A stretch of DNA of 64,000 nt from Wolfiporia cocos (GCA_029448655.1 JACCLO010000011.1:1612001-1676000), one strand, 5' to 3'; counted from the first letter of the stretch, positions 47,330 to 58,422 are shown. The notes: generated by a model not told the origin, from the sequence alone. Translations and numbers: made by a program.

Positions 47330-47955
47330 GTCGTACATCAATACCTCGTACAAAGTCTTGACTGTCGTGAGTCGCTGCAATCACGCTCATATGAGCAGCA
47401 TGTGGAGGACAGCAACAATGATCGTCGTGGTCACCACCATCCGTCCCGGTAGAGGGACTGCGATGCTTGCGGCGCTTTTGGCAGTCGATGTTCCGTCCGT
47501 AGTGGCGAGCAGGGCGGGGCGGTCGGGGGCGACGAGGACGTCGCCATAGTTGCTCGCCATCCAGAGCACGACGCCATTTGTCCAGCCGAACCCTGCCTGC
47601 ACAGTGTACTCGCCACCACTGCCGGACGAGTCCACATCTGTGATGTTGAACTTCTCGAACATCTGTTCAATCACGAGGAGTAAGACGAGGCCCGAGGGTC
47701 GCGGCGCGCCAATGGCAAAAGACTGCTTACGTTGCCGGTGGTGTTGACGCTCGTGTCACGTTCAGCTCCGCGTCCGACAGCCTTGGTACTATGTAGGACG
47801 CCCGGGATCGAGCCACCCGTCGCATGCCTATCACTGGCATGAGTGGCATCAGCCTTCGTGTCGCGCCACACCCACTGCGCCACCCACCGCGCCACCCACC
47901 AGCTGCGCAGCGCGCTCGCGTTGGAGAGCGCGCGCCCAGCCCTCGCCGTCGACTA
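47330..47955 (-). pseudogene. Trehalase 3'-end fragment (longer)
   Basis: On the minus strand this matches the last three trehalase exons: the remains of GEGWARALQ, then HATGGSIPG, then the full last exon MFEKFNITDVDSSGSGG to VAVLHMLLI (stop at 47387). The match begins abruptly near 47950 and lacks about 640 upstream codons. Small deletions and a CGCCACCC-type expansion mark decay. Roughly 570 bp are shared with 55598-56160. Confidence 0.92.
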
Positions 47956-49520
47956 CGAAACTCCACCTGCAGTCGTGAAAATATAGCAGTCAAATACGTA
48001 TATGAGTTCGCGACGAGCTTGTAACGTGCAACACTGATCGACCAATGCCGCTGGTATGAATATGATCGACCACCCCCTCCCCTACGTCCCCGGAGTCCTT
48101 ATCTTGAGAAGATGGACGGCCTAGAATCGTTATTGCACACGCCTGTTGCTACGCGGTGGCATTTCTTTTTCTTTTGCAAATTGTGTACTCAAACACAAGT
48201 CTCCGCTCGATATTTGGTGGGCCTCTGCATTAAAAGCCTCGGCACAAGCTGTTTCTCTGCAGCGCAACTCTGCAACTCAGTCCATTTTGTACGCACTCAT
48301 TCTCATTATGTCATCCAGCTTGGGAATCATCCCAATTTCCTCTGGGTCAGTGTATCATTGTGCTATCGTACCCCGGGAAGCACATCAATGGCTCATCTGT
48401 ATCTCAGATTCGTCGTAAATGCTACCATCCTCGTCTCATCCGGTCGGTCATACAGATCGGTGTTACTGCTCTGTATTAAAGCTGCTTGTTGTACTCAAAT
48501 TTGATTTTATACGACCAATTACTGACGTCTTCCCGAGAAGTGGACTATGTCTGGCGATCCGAGATGACCGCATCCCTTGCGATGTTTTATTGTGATCGCT
48601 ATACAGCCCTGGTTTACGGTGTTTTCGGGATCCTGAGGGTTTTCTTTTGGAGTGACTATACTGTGCGTCGATTAATTTCTCAATTCTACAGAAGCTTACT
48701 CGACGAATGCAGAGGCCTGTCTTCACGATCTATCAGCTGATGAATTCTGACAAAACCTCTCAGCTGCGCCGTAATCATTGTGGTTCTCATGATGATCATT
48801 CAATTCACGTTGATAGGAAAGTATTGCTAGATTGTTATCATCACTGAACTAATTAAATTCTTCTAGTGCTCTGCGTCCTGCGTGCTTATGCTATCAGCGG
48901 CCAAAATCTGTTTGTCACTATATCCGCTGGACTTCTATCTCTTGCTGCACTCTCTTGTAATATAGTGTGATGGTCACTTGGAGCTTCAAATGAGCCATTT
49001 ATTGACTCACCCACAGTTTATGACAGCGAGTTTCAGACTCAACAGGATGCCGTCATTGGCCGGCGTCTCAGGCTGTTCCCAATGCTTCTCCAAAGCACAA
49101 GAACTAATTAACAAGTGAAGCCATTTTTCAGTAACGTTAACTAATTGACTAATCACTTCATACTCTCCAGAGGTGAACGAGACAGTTCAACTCCTTCTCC
49201 CTTGCATTCCTTATCTATTAACAGTAGCGATGGGGTAGAGTTTCAGTCAACTATCTTAATCTGCCAACTGCCCTTTGCTTAAGAAATGGCAGTTGTGAGC
49301 TAGGTTTGCACGCAAATTAATCTGCTAGCTGCGGCAGATTAATCCAGGGTTGGGCGGGTCAAGGCGTGATTCTCACGTGATGATAGGTCTACTATTATAG
49401 TAGTGACAATACAATTATTACTATTCTTCCTGTGTGCAAGTGATTAGGGACCAAACACAAAAAGTGGTCTGTGTAATTGAATGGAGCCCGCTCGTCCAAC
49501 ATCCTTCACGGTCCAAGCCC

Positions 49521-52500
49521 ATGCCTTCCGAATCACCTCTCTGGGCCCACTTTTTCAAAGGAGGGCAGTGGAAAGGTGATGCAATGAATAAGGAAGCATG
49601 GTGCAAGGCATGTGTGCGACAGAAGACCCACAAGCTGATAGAACAGGAAACCCGTGCCTATAACGCAGGCCAAGCCACTTTGCTCCGGAGTGAGAAAGAA
49701 GTCGAAGCCCACGGTGTGTCTGATTAATATTCATGTTTCATTGATCGGAGATTTGATGGTGTTAACTCAGTGAAGTCTACAATTATCATATCCTTCTGTG
49801 GCAAAGTCAAGAACCTATGGAAACATATCATTGATGAATGTCCAAATGTCATGGGTAGCATCAGGAAGGAAGCACGGACTGATCGTAATATTGCTACCAC
49901 TTGTGCTGCATGCTCTGCTATTGCACATGTTCAGCAATATATCACCAAGAAAGAAAATCAACATTCCACAATAGATATCTCAACACATGACCTACCCGCA
50001 TTATCCATTGCACAGCCACTCAGCACACAGTCAAGTCTAGCAAGCATTAGGTCTGTGGCATCCAATAGTGAATCTGCTGGGCTCGCCAGCATCAATGCAG
50101 ACCAGCGTGCCATGAAGCGCCAGAGAATAGACACACCGCTCTATGGTCAAACAGCTGATATCGCACGATATCCCAATTCTATTGACACAGTCCTACTGAC
50201 TGTGGGACCCGGCCCTGCCGGGGGACTCTCTAACCTCCTAACTCCTTATCCCTAGAGGCGAGCGGACGTGGGGCGGCTGCGAAGGCTAAGCGTCGAGCTA
50301 CCAGACTAGCACGCATAAGGTGAGATGGAGACATTGAGGTCGAAGGCGAGGCTGAGGCACGCGCAGCCAAGGGCGTAAGAGAGAGGGCCTAAGCCCTTAT
50401 GTCGACATTCCAAAGAATGGGGAGTAAGCCCCATTCTGCCAACGTTAAATACATGTGTGGAAGCATTGCCAGTAATGGCCGCCCTAAAGTACCAGGCCCA
50501 TGCGCAGGTAACTAAGAGGCTGTGCTGTAACTAGTAACACTATATGTAATGAAGTGACCGTCATGTGATGTAGGTGAAGGCGCGTGCACCCATGAGCGTG
50601 CATGTACTTATCTTATCTAATCTACTGGGTCTGGCGTCTAACGTAAGAGGGTGACGCTGAGGTGCTAACGTACCGGGGGGAGCCCGCGTAAAGGCCTGTA
50701 GAACCCCTAGAAAGCTGGGTTAGCGGTCACAGCGAAAACTGTGACATCTATCCAAGCACAATTTGCTTCCGATGTCTGTCAACTCCTCATTGCCTGCAAC
50801 ATTGCATGGTCAGCTGTGGATCATCCATATTGGCAATACTTCTTTGCAACTTGGGTGCCTGGTGCTCTAGTCCCAAGCCAGAAGACCCTCTTGGGACGAA
50901 TTCTTGAAGAAGAGGCACAGTGTGTGGTGATCGGAATGAAGCAGCAGGTTCAGGGCTGATTTGCTACGGGACAGTTTGATGGCTGGAAAAATGTCACGAG
51001 GACATCACTTGTCACGTCCATGATTAATGTCGAGTATTCTGTGAGTCATATGGCATATTAGCTTACACATTCAGACTGACACAGCAAAATTTAGCCATAC
51101 CTGTTGAATGCAGTCGACATATCTACCCAGACCAAAAATGCAGAAAATCTGCTTGAAATCGGAAAAGCAGAAATCAAGTATTGTACGGAGGTACTTGAGA
51201 CGAAGGTGGTTGCATGGTGCACAGATTCGAGTGGCAAATCGGTCAAAATGCAGCGACTTCTGCGCATCATTTTCCCATGGATCGTGACCGTGGCATGTTG
51301 GGCGCACCAGGTCAGATTTTATTCGCTTCACAGTAAAAAGTACTTACTTAACTGCTAATCTACAGTTAAACCTTGTTGTCTCTGATTACACCAAGCTGAA
51401 GCTACCCTTTATGTTGGTCCTTGATCGTGCTCTAGAAGTCATCAAATGGTTCAATAATCACAGCCGTGCCCTGGGCATGCTGAAAGAGGAGACAAAGGCG
51501 AGGCTAGGCAAAGTATATTCCCTCGTTATGCCTGTTATTACAAGATGGACGACTCACTATCTGTCATGCTGCCGTCTACTTCTCCTTGAGACACCGCTGC
51601 GTACGCTAGCTGTCAGTGCCAAGGAAGTTCTTTTACTGTGTGCAGGAGATAAGGCGGAATCAAAACAAAAGGCAGATGAGATTATATGCACCTTGTGCTC
51701 ACCTACTTTCTGGGATGAGCTATGCCTGTAGGTCTTATTCTCTGCAGCTGGATTGTGCTAATTGCTCTTCATGGCAGCATTCACAGCCACCTAGAACCGC
51801 TTGCCGTGGCTGTCAACACTACACAAGCAAATAACGTGTGCCTCAATACAGTCCTACTTACACTTGGCCAGCTTTATCACACCTTTGCAAATCCACAGTA
51901 TGAAGCAGACATCACCAGGGTGATCCACGAGAGTCTGGAGAGGCGGTGGAAACAGACTGATCAGGAGGTCTTCATCCTAGCTGTGGTGCTAAACCCTTAC
52001 CTCCACACAAAGTGTTTCCGCTCCGGCAATGCTGCCATCACCAAAGCTTCGTTATCAGCAATGCTTGGTCAATGCTATCAGCAAATGTTTGGGAAGGCAC
52101 CAGACATTTACCTTTTCCAGGTGTTCACTGACTATCTTCATTACCTAAGTGAGTTCTCGGAGGACCATATGGCCTTAGAACAGCTTAAGCAACTTGCTGA
52201 AAAAGTGGTATGTTAGCACTGTAATATTTCCGACAGTCAACAATTCACTTTCAGCTAAGGAGACAGATGTTAATCTGGTAACGCTGTGGCGGTGACTGGA
52301 CACAGGCAGTCCGAATGGCCAAAACGCACTCACTACACTGGCCATGCGAATTCTCAGCATCGTTCCAAATTCAGCTGCAACAGAGCGGATATTCAGTGCC
52401 ATGGGAATTGTGCATACTGATATCTGGAACCGTCTTGATGCCGAAAGGGTTTGCCAAACTGTATTGGTGAAGGCTGACATTGAGCAGCGGTTCCCAAGCA

Positions 52501-52880
52501 CCCATTCCCGCAAGAGACATGCAGCAAGTCAGGGCCAAAGCAGCGAGAACAGGACAGCACACGATAACACTATCATGTTGCAGGCTGTGCGTGCGATGCT
52601 CGGAATGGATCCTGAACTTCGCGATAGCCACGCAGTCACAGGCGCCGAAGAAGACGAGGCTGTGGCTAGTCAGCAGTGCGAGCCTTTCTCTGCAGTAGCT
52701 CATGAATTAATGGCAGAAGCTGATAAACATGAAGAAGTCTATGCTCAGCTGTCTGCTTCAAATTTGCCAGAGCACTCATCTATTATGCCAACTCCGATGC
52801 ACGAGGGACTACTACTGCAAAATCTATTTCATTATCCTTCAATTTTGTTTCTCTCACAGATCTCTCTGCATTTTGGATGA
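49521..52880 (+). pseudogene. hAT transposase with BED-like N-terminus, inactivated
   Basis: The N-terminal exon has a zinc-finger-like segment (SPLWAHFF, then AWCKACVRQKTHKL) of the BED type. The RNase-H-like core includes VVAWCTDSSGKSVKMQ, WIVTVACWAHQLNLVV and VITRWTTHYLSC. The C-terminal dimerisation region is LSIVPNSAATERIFSAMGIV with KADIEQRF. A solo LTR interrupts the chain after ARYPNSI, and an in-frame TGA follows QQVQG at 50957-50959. Several introns are present (for example before VKSTIIISFCG). Otherwise the protein is well preserved, so inactivation may be fairly recent. Confidence 0.85.
50183..50746 (+). mobile_element. Solo LTR, family 1 (564 bp), inside the hAT transposase
   Basis: Starts TGACACAG and ends CTGTGACA. 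The exact duplication TCTAT lies at 50178-50182 and 50747-50751. Terminal hairpin CACAGTC/GACTGTG at 50186-50204; internal hairpin GAATGGGG, loop AGTAAG, CCCCATTC at 50415-50436; a third stem GTCACAG/CTGTGAC lies at the 3' end. The length is within 2 bp of the copy at 30610. Confidence 0.92.
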
Positions 52881-53188
52881 GAGGAAATCAACATCTAGAC
52901 AGAGAAATGGACTTACTCGACTTGCTAAATCCGAATCCTTGATCATCTTGTGTCGATCGCATATTAATTACATGCCAACTCACACCTCTACACTACAGAC
53001 ATCTGTGTCATCTGCACCTCGCATGACTTAGTGCTCAAGCCACTTGATTGACCAATCACAGTCATCAGTTGAGGTCATGCACAAGTCATGCCTTGACCCC
53101 ATTGACCCCATTGACCTTTGACCCAGGTCAACGCTTGACCCAGGTCAAACCGGGGTCAAACCGGGTCAAGCCCAACCCTGGATTAATC

Positions 53189-53683
53189 TACTGTGACAAT
53201 AAAATGGTACATCGAGGATTCGAACCAAGGACCTTAGCATAGATGAGAATAAGAACATCACAGCATAATTAGCCAACTGAGCCATAGTGGCAACAATTAC
53301 CTTTGACCAATTAATATATATATAACACATATTTTACACACAATTTCCGCAAATCATCAAGGCAACTAACTGCTACAACAAGCATAAAGAAATCAATGAT
53401 AGTGGTAGCTTGTTTTACCATGCCTGACCTGGAGCAACTCACGATGGGAAAGTTGAATACACTGGAATCACAGGTCTTTAGAGGCAGATTCATTTGTATT
53501 TGTGTTGTGGAAGATGTTAAACTGCGAAAATGAAGTTTACAGAATACTCTATATTTTTTTAAAGTGTGCAGATACTAGTTGCACTGTAGCTCAGTTGGCT
53601 AATGTATGCTGCGATGCTCTTATTCTCATCTGTGCTAAGGTCCTTGGTTCAAATTCTGGATGTACCATTTTATTGTCACAGTA
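53189..53683. mobile_element. Palindromic MITE with tRNA-like promoter arms (495 bp)
   Basis: The ends are inverted repeats of about 120 bp starting TACTGTGACAATAAAATGG. The exact 8-bp duplication GATTAATC lies at 53181-53188 and 53684-53691. Each arm, read toward the end, looks like a tRNA gene: A box TGGCTCAGTTGG (left, minus strand) or TAGCTCAGTTGG (right, plus strand), B box GGTTCGAATCC or GGTTCAAATTC about 50 bp on, then TACCATTTT, a T-run fit for a pol III terminator. No protein is encoded. It sits in the right terminal repeat of the hAT. Confidence 0.9.
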
Positions 53684-54500
53684 GATTAATCTGCCGCAGC
53701 TAACAGATTAATTTGCGTGCAAACCTAGCTCGCAACTGCGATTTCTTAAGCGAAGGGCAGTTGGCAGATTAAGATAATTGACTGAAGTCCCTCCGATGGG
53801 GGCGTGCATCTGTTTGATTGCATCCGAGATGACGGTTCTCGCAATATTGGTGGCCTATACAGACAGGATCCTGGCTTGTTGCTAGAATGAGGAGGAGCGG
53901 TGAGCAGTATAGTTAGGGCTTATACCGTCGACATTGATTGCGCTTGCGTCAGGTATCCTGTATTTCACGTGAGTCGGGCGCTTTGTGGAGAGCGCCTTCG
54001 ATCTCAGCCGCCCGAACATACAGCATAATGGCCCTACTGAGCATTCTAGACGCCGTATTATACGCCACGGGCGTTCATGATCACAGTCCCACTCGTTGAC
54101 ACAATTATCTGATTTAACAGCATAGGTATTTTATGACGTGTTTCCTAACTTTGTAGTTCGGTGAGTGGATTGGATTCAAACTCGTTCGCTATTCAAATGT
54201 TATGTCACAAATTGGCCTCAGATATGATATCTCTATTTTTCCTCGATCTGCGAGAGCATGTGGACCAGCCCACCGACGAGGTAAGTATTGCAAATGTATT
54301 GCTTGTCAAGTAGCTGATTATTCCAGTCACAATTGTCAACGTTGCAATTTGTACACACTGCGCAAGCATCGAGTTTATCAACCGAGCCTAAGCTCCATGC
54401 AATGGGTAGGACATTTCTGCTTCATTATATCCTCTTATCATAGTTGCCCAATACAGGAGAAGAATCACAGAATTTCAATGAACCTGCCCCCGGAGCCTGA

Positions 54501-55115
54501 AGCTTGAATGCTGAGACTCCACCACGTCCCTATGTACTATCAGATGAAGAGGGTTGCAGAGCACCGAGCTTTTACATGTAACAATGTCTCTTGAAGTACT
54601 CTGGCTGCTCAGACATGGGAGAACATGTTTCTAGAGGAGCTATGGCTATAGCAATGTCCATGCCGTGACATTTCTTGTCATTAATAAGGTGATCTATCGA
54701 GACATCCGACTAGAGACAAAAGCCGACATACTAAGATTCATTTACACCCACAAATACCCCATATTTACACACCCGATCTCCCTTTCCCTCAAGGCAGTAG
54801 AGCAGTGTTGCAACTTCAGGCGTGGAGAGGTGTGACAGTGTTAGCCACCCGTGCCAGATTCGGGCTCCGGTCAAAACCTGTCGCCGGGCAGATAGCTAGC
54901 GCCGAGGCGAACACTGAATCTGCTGACGTGATTCTGTTGATATGTCACCGGTTTGTGCCAACAAATGCCGGCATCTCTCTAGAGACACTCCTTATGCAAA
55001 AATTCAAAGCTTGGAAGAAAACCGGTAGAAGATGACTCATTCTACATCCTTACCGATATTCAATTAATGTTGTCGCCCCAGTCACGAAATTGTTGCAACA
55101 CGGATAGTAATCAAC
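54501..55115. other. Spacer between DUF6533 copy 4 and trehalase
   Basis: No gene recognised. The plus-strand frame 54805-55035 has no motif. Part of the array's spacer; the CTGAAGCTCTGAAG-type sequence after the MITE (near 55410) recurs near 44050 downstream of the fragment there. Confidence 0.45.
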
Positions 55116-55371
55116 GGGGCCATTATCTAATGACTTTGTTGGAAACATGTTGGTTATCATTTAAATAAGTGATCAAAATGCATTGATTGCTTATATAATA
55201 TCTTCATTAGATGATGCCCCCGATGTCTGGATCTTTACGCAGCCCATGGCCATGGCCAGCTGAGGTCCTGTGTTTCTCACGATGTTATCAACCAATGCAT
55301 TGTGTTTGCATTTGATCACTTATTTGAATGGTACCAATATGTTTCCGACAAAGTCATTAGATAATGCCCCC
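55116..55371. mobile_element. MITE with 75-bp inverted arms (256 bp)
   Basis: The arms 55116-55190 and 55297-55371 are inverted copies, beginning GGGGCCATTATCTAATGAC versus GGGGGCATTATCTAATGAC, then TTTGTYGGAAACAT and AAATAAGTGATCAAA. A further ATTAGATGATGCCCCC lies inside near 55209. The G-run start resembles PIF/Harbinger-type MITEs, but no 3-bp duplication was clear. Non-coding. Confidence 0.8.
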
Positions 55372-55597
55372 GGTAAATGACTTCGCCCTCTTGCAAATTA
55401 TGCACGCCTGCTGAAGCTCTGAAGACGGCGATATACGTACTCATTCTTCATCATTTTGCGCCGCAAGCTTGTACTAAACATGTATACTGTACACTAATCG
55501 TCCTATAACACCAGTCCAAGAAGAACCGAAAGTCATCTACGTCATATATTGATACCTTATACGAAGTCATGACTGTCGTGAGTCGTTGCAATTACGC

Positions 55598-58422
55598 TTA
55601 TACGAGCAGCATGTGGAGGACAGCAACAACGGTCGTCGCGATCACCACCATCCGTCCCGGGAGAGGGACTGCGATGCTTGCAGCGCTTTTGGCAGTCGAT
55701 GTGCCGTTCGCAGTGGCGAGCAGGGCGGGGCAGTCGGGCGCGACGAGGACGTCGCCATAGTTGCTCGCCATCCAGAGCACGACGCCATTTGTCCAGCCGA
55801 ACCCTGCCTGCACAGTGTACTCGCCACCACTGCCGGACGAGTCCACATCTGTGATGTTGAACTTCTCGAACATCTGTTCAATCACGAAGAATAAGACAAT
55901 GGCCACGGCGCGCCAAAAGACCGCTTACGTTGCCGGTGTTGTTGATGCTCTGTGTCACGTTCAGCTCCGCGTCCGACAGCCTCGGGAGCACGCCCGGGAT
56001 CGAGCCTCCCGTCGCATGCCTGTCGCACCACACACCAGCGTCAGCCTCCGCATCACACCTCAGCTCAGCACGGCACGCACCAGCTGCACAGCGCGCTCGC
56101 AAAGTACCGATTCGCGAGCTCGCGCTGGAGGGCGCGCGCCCAGCCCTCGCCTGACGTCGCGTTCCCGCCATTGACGACCGTCCCGCTCAGCCTGTTGATG
56201 TCCGCCGCGGGACCGACCTTCGTCGCGTTCGCGCCCGTGCGGAGGATGGGCTGCCCGGGCAGCGCGCCCTCCGCGACGCCGATCTGGCCCGCGGGGACGA
56301 GCGCGTACGTCGACGCGTTGCTCGGCGGCGTCGGGAGGCTGCCCGCGGTCACGTTCGCGGGGAGCGCCTGGAGCGCCTCGAGGATGATGAACTGGTGCGG
56401 CGGCCACGCGTTCGGTGCGTCCCTGTGTGCGCGCGCACGAGGCGGGATGAGCTCCATGCAGGGGGTTAGGGTTAGGGTTTACGCACCACTGCAGGCCCGT
56501 CTCGAGGAACGTGACGGGGAAAGAGCCGTTGTACCTGGTCAGGACCATGTTCACGCTCGAGAAGTACCCGAAGGCGTTGTCCGTGGACTCGAGGAGCTCG
56601 TCGGGGATGATGTCGTTCCAGAGCGGGTAAAACGTCGCCGCGCTGAAGACCGTGCTGTGGTTCTGCGACGTCAGGTTGAAGTCGTAGAACGCGAGCTTTT
56701 CCGAGTCCCAGCAGACGTCGAGCACGGCCTCGCGCAGGGAGTCGGCGAACGCGGTGTGCGTGGCCGCGCCGGAGCTGTTGCCTGTGGAGGTGTACATGTT
56801 TGCGAGGAGTCTGTGCGCCTTGTCTAGGGGTCGGCCGTTGTCAGCGACACATCAGAGAAAGCATATGGACAGATGAACGCACGGAGGATACTGTTGAGGT
56901 CGACGGCGACGACGTTCCGTGTGTTGAGCGAGCGAAGCGTTGGGTTCGTGTTGTTCGTGCCGCCCGCATATGGTTGCGCCGCCCATCGCGAAGAGTAGTC
57001 CCAGCCCGTCTCAGCGCCGCTCGCAAGGTTCGCGTACAGCACCGCCCGCTCGCTCTCGTTGATCGCAGGGAGAGTCGGGTCGAATGCGGTCGAGTAGTCT
57101 TAATGGCAATCAGCATGCTATGTAGGGAGCAGATAGATTACGCGACATACCGTCGATGTACGACTCAGGCCGCGGCGCGGAGTTGTTCACGGAATAGTGG
57201 AACATGGTGTACGTCTTGCCTGTGAAGGGGCTCGTCACGCTGACGGACCGGTTGTTCGACCACCATTGGAGCTCTTTCTGCGAAGCCAATCGGGATGAAT
57301 ATGAATGTATAGTGAAATGAACTTCGCGAACGCACCTCGATCATCGGGATCGCCCTTGCCAAGATGCCGGTGTCGTTCGTGGTGGCTACGTAGTCTGCAA
57401 CCATCTGGGTGGCTTCAGTCAATCGTATCGGGCGCATAGGAAGGTCAACCACGCACCCGAGTGAACAGGGGGGGCTGCGACCTGTCCAAGTCTGTAGGAC
57501 AAGAACGTCAGGAGACGACAGCACCGCAAAACAAGACACCTTACAGTAGATACGACCGCCATTGGGGATGAAACCGAACTTCTCGATCTCATCCATGAAG
57601 TTGTACAGCGTCGAGTTTGCGATGTCGTACAGCTCCGACTTCATCAGCCCGAGGATGATCCAGTACGAGTCCCAGTAGTCTGCGACAGATACTCAGCGGC
57701 GTTAGTCGGGGCAACTGTGTGCGCACTTACACTGCTCGCGGAAGCGACCACCGGGGATGACGAACGTATGGTTGAGCGGGATGAACGTACCCTCGCACGG
57801 GCCGGTCTCCGTCCCCGCAGGGCACGTCGCGGTCATGTTCGTCTGTCGGATGAGGTCCTTCCAGTACCCGCTCACGGTCTGCGACCACGCCTTGAGGAGC
57901 GGGTCCGTCACGTTGTCGAGGAACGCCGGGCTCTCGTTGAAGTTCGCAAGCTCGACGACGGCGAGCTCGAGCCCCTCCCCGCGGAAGTCGTCGTCCTCGA
58001 ACGTGACGATCTCCCCGTCGGTGATGCTGCTGCCCTTCTGCAGCGCGGCAAAGTCGGAGAGGACCTGCTGCGAGCGCTTCGACGTCGGCTTGTCGACGAT
58101 CGTTTTGGGGTCGGTGTAGACGTCCGCGAGGTTGACCGTTTGCAGGAGCTGGGGGCGGGGCGCGAGTCAGTATTCCGGGTGAGCGGCGAGGGAACGGAGG
58201 CGTGCGTACCGCGTCAGCGCAGAATATCTGGCTGGGACACCATGGCTGCACAGGAGGCAGCGGCTCCTGAGACGCGACGGCCGCAGCGGGCGCGGACGCG
58301 CTCGCCACCGCTGTCGAGACGGTTGTCGCGATCACGCTGTCAGACGGGCTCGTCGCAGTCTGGGGCAGCGCGCGGGCGGCACCCAGGCCCAGACACAGCA
58401 CACTCGCTGCACTCAGACGCAT
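55598..58422 (-). CDS. Trehalase, GH37, secreted and probably GPI-anchored
   Basis: Hydrolyses trehalose to two glucoses, here outside the plasma membrane. Eleven exons join to 752 aa: 58210-58422, 57731-58148, 57545-57679, 57457-57491, 57336-57404, 57151-57277, 56883-57098, 56487-56823, 56081-56422, 55929-56019 and 55598-55873. The N-terminus MRLSAASVLCLGLGAARA is a signal peptide. GH37 signatures: PGGRFREQYYWDSYW (203-217) and QWDAPNAWPP (from 516), plus GFGWTNGVV near the C-terminus. Many N-x-S/T sites occur. The end, a Ser/Ala-rich spacer then VVIATTVVAVLHMLLV, fits a GPI signal. The intron 56423-56486 contains telomere-like repeats. Three partial copies of the 3' end lie upstream in the array, so this is the only complete copy in the window. 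Confidence 0.93.
56461..56480. repeat. Interstitial telomere-like repeat in trehalase intron
   Basis: GGTTAGGGTTAGGGTTT lies in the intron just before the exon of the second trehalase signature, starting next to its donor on the gene strand as CCCTAA repeats. Confidence 0.85.

Larger units (their letters stand above)
49236..53793 (+). mobile_element. hAT transposon, 4.56 kb, potentially once autonomous
   Basis: Ends: TAGAGTTTCAGTCAA on the left, complement of GAGGGACTTCAGTCAA on the right. About 100 bp of terminal inverted repeat follow (CTTAATCTGCCAACTGCCC, GCTAGGTTTGCACGCAAATT). The 8-bp duplication CGATGGGG lies at 49228-49235 and 53794-53801. It encodes a hAT transposase (see next entry). 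It is interrupted by a solo LTR (50183-50746) and by a MITE in its right terminal repeat (53189-53683). Without them it would be about 3.5 kb. Confidence 0.95.
48308..54500 (+). pseudogene. DUF6533 copy 4, split by a hAT transposon
   Basis: The 5' half (48308-49235) has MSSSLGIIPISSG, the core LILYDQLLTSSREVDYVW and the 2-nt exon at 49171-49172. The 3' half resumes at 53794 with GACICLIASEMTVLAILVA and runs to a stop at 54498-54500. The hAT entered the ninth exon and duplicated CGATGGGG. A further deletion after VAYTDRIL breaks the frame. This copy must be dead. Confidence 0.9.

Noticed and set aside
49220..49243. Target duplication placed directly beside the CAGTCAA part of the hAT ends
   Set aside because: Those flanks do not match. 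Moving the boundary to TAGAG/GAGGG gives an exact 8-bp CGATGGGG duplication that also restores the DUF6533 exon.
53210..53300. Genuine tRNA gene
   Set aside because: A and B boxes are good, but acceptor-stem pairing is poor, and two diverged inverted copies sit in a MITE with its own target duplication. It is tRNA-derived rather than a functional tRNA.
56060..56827. Long frames on both strands over trehalase exons 8-9
   Set aside because: They are shadows created by GC-rich coding DNA; the exon model with GH37 motifs explains the region.
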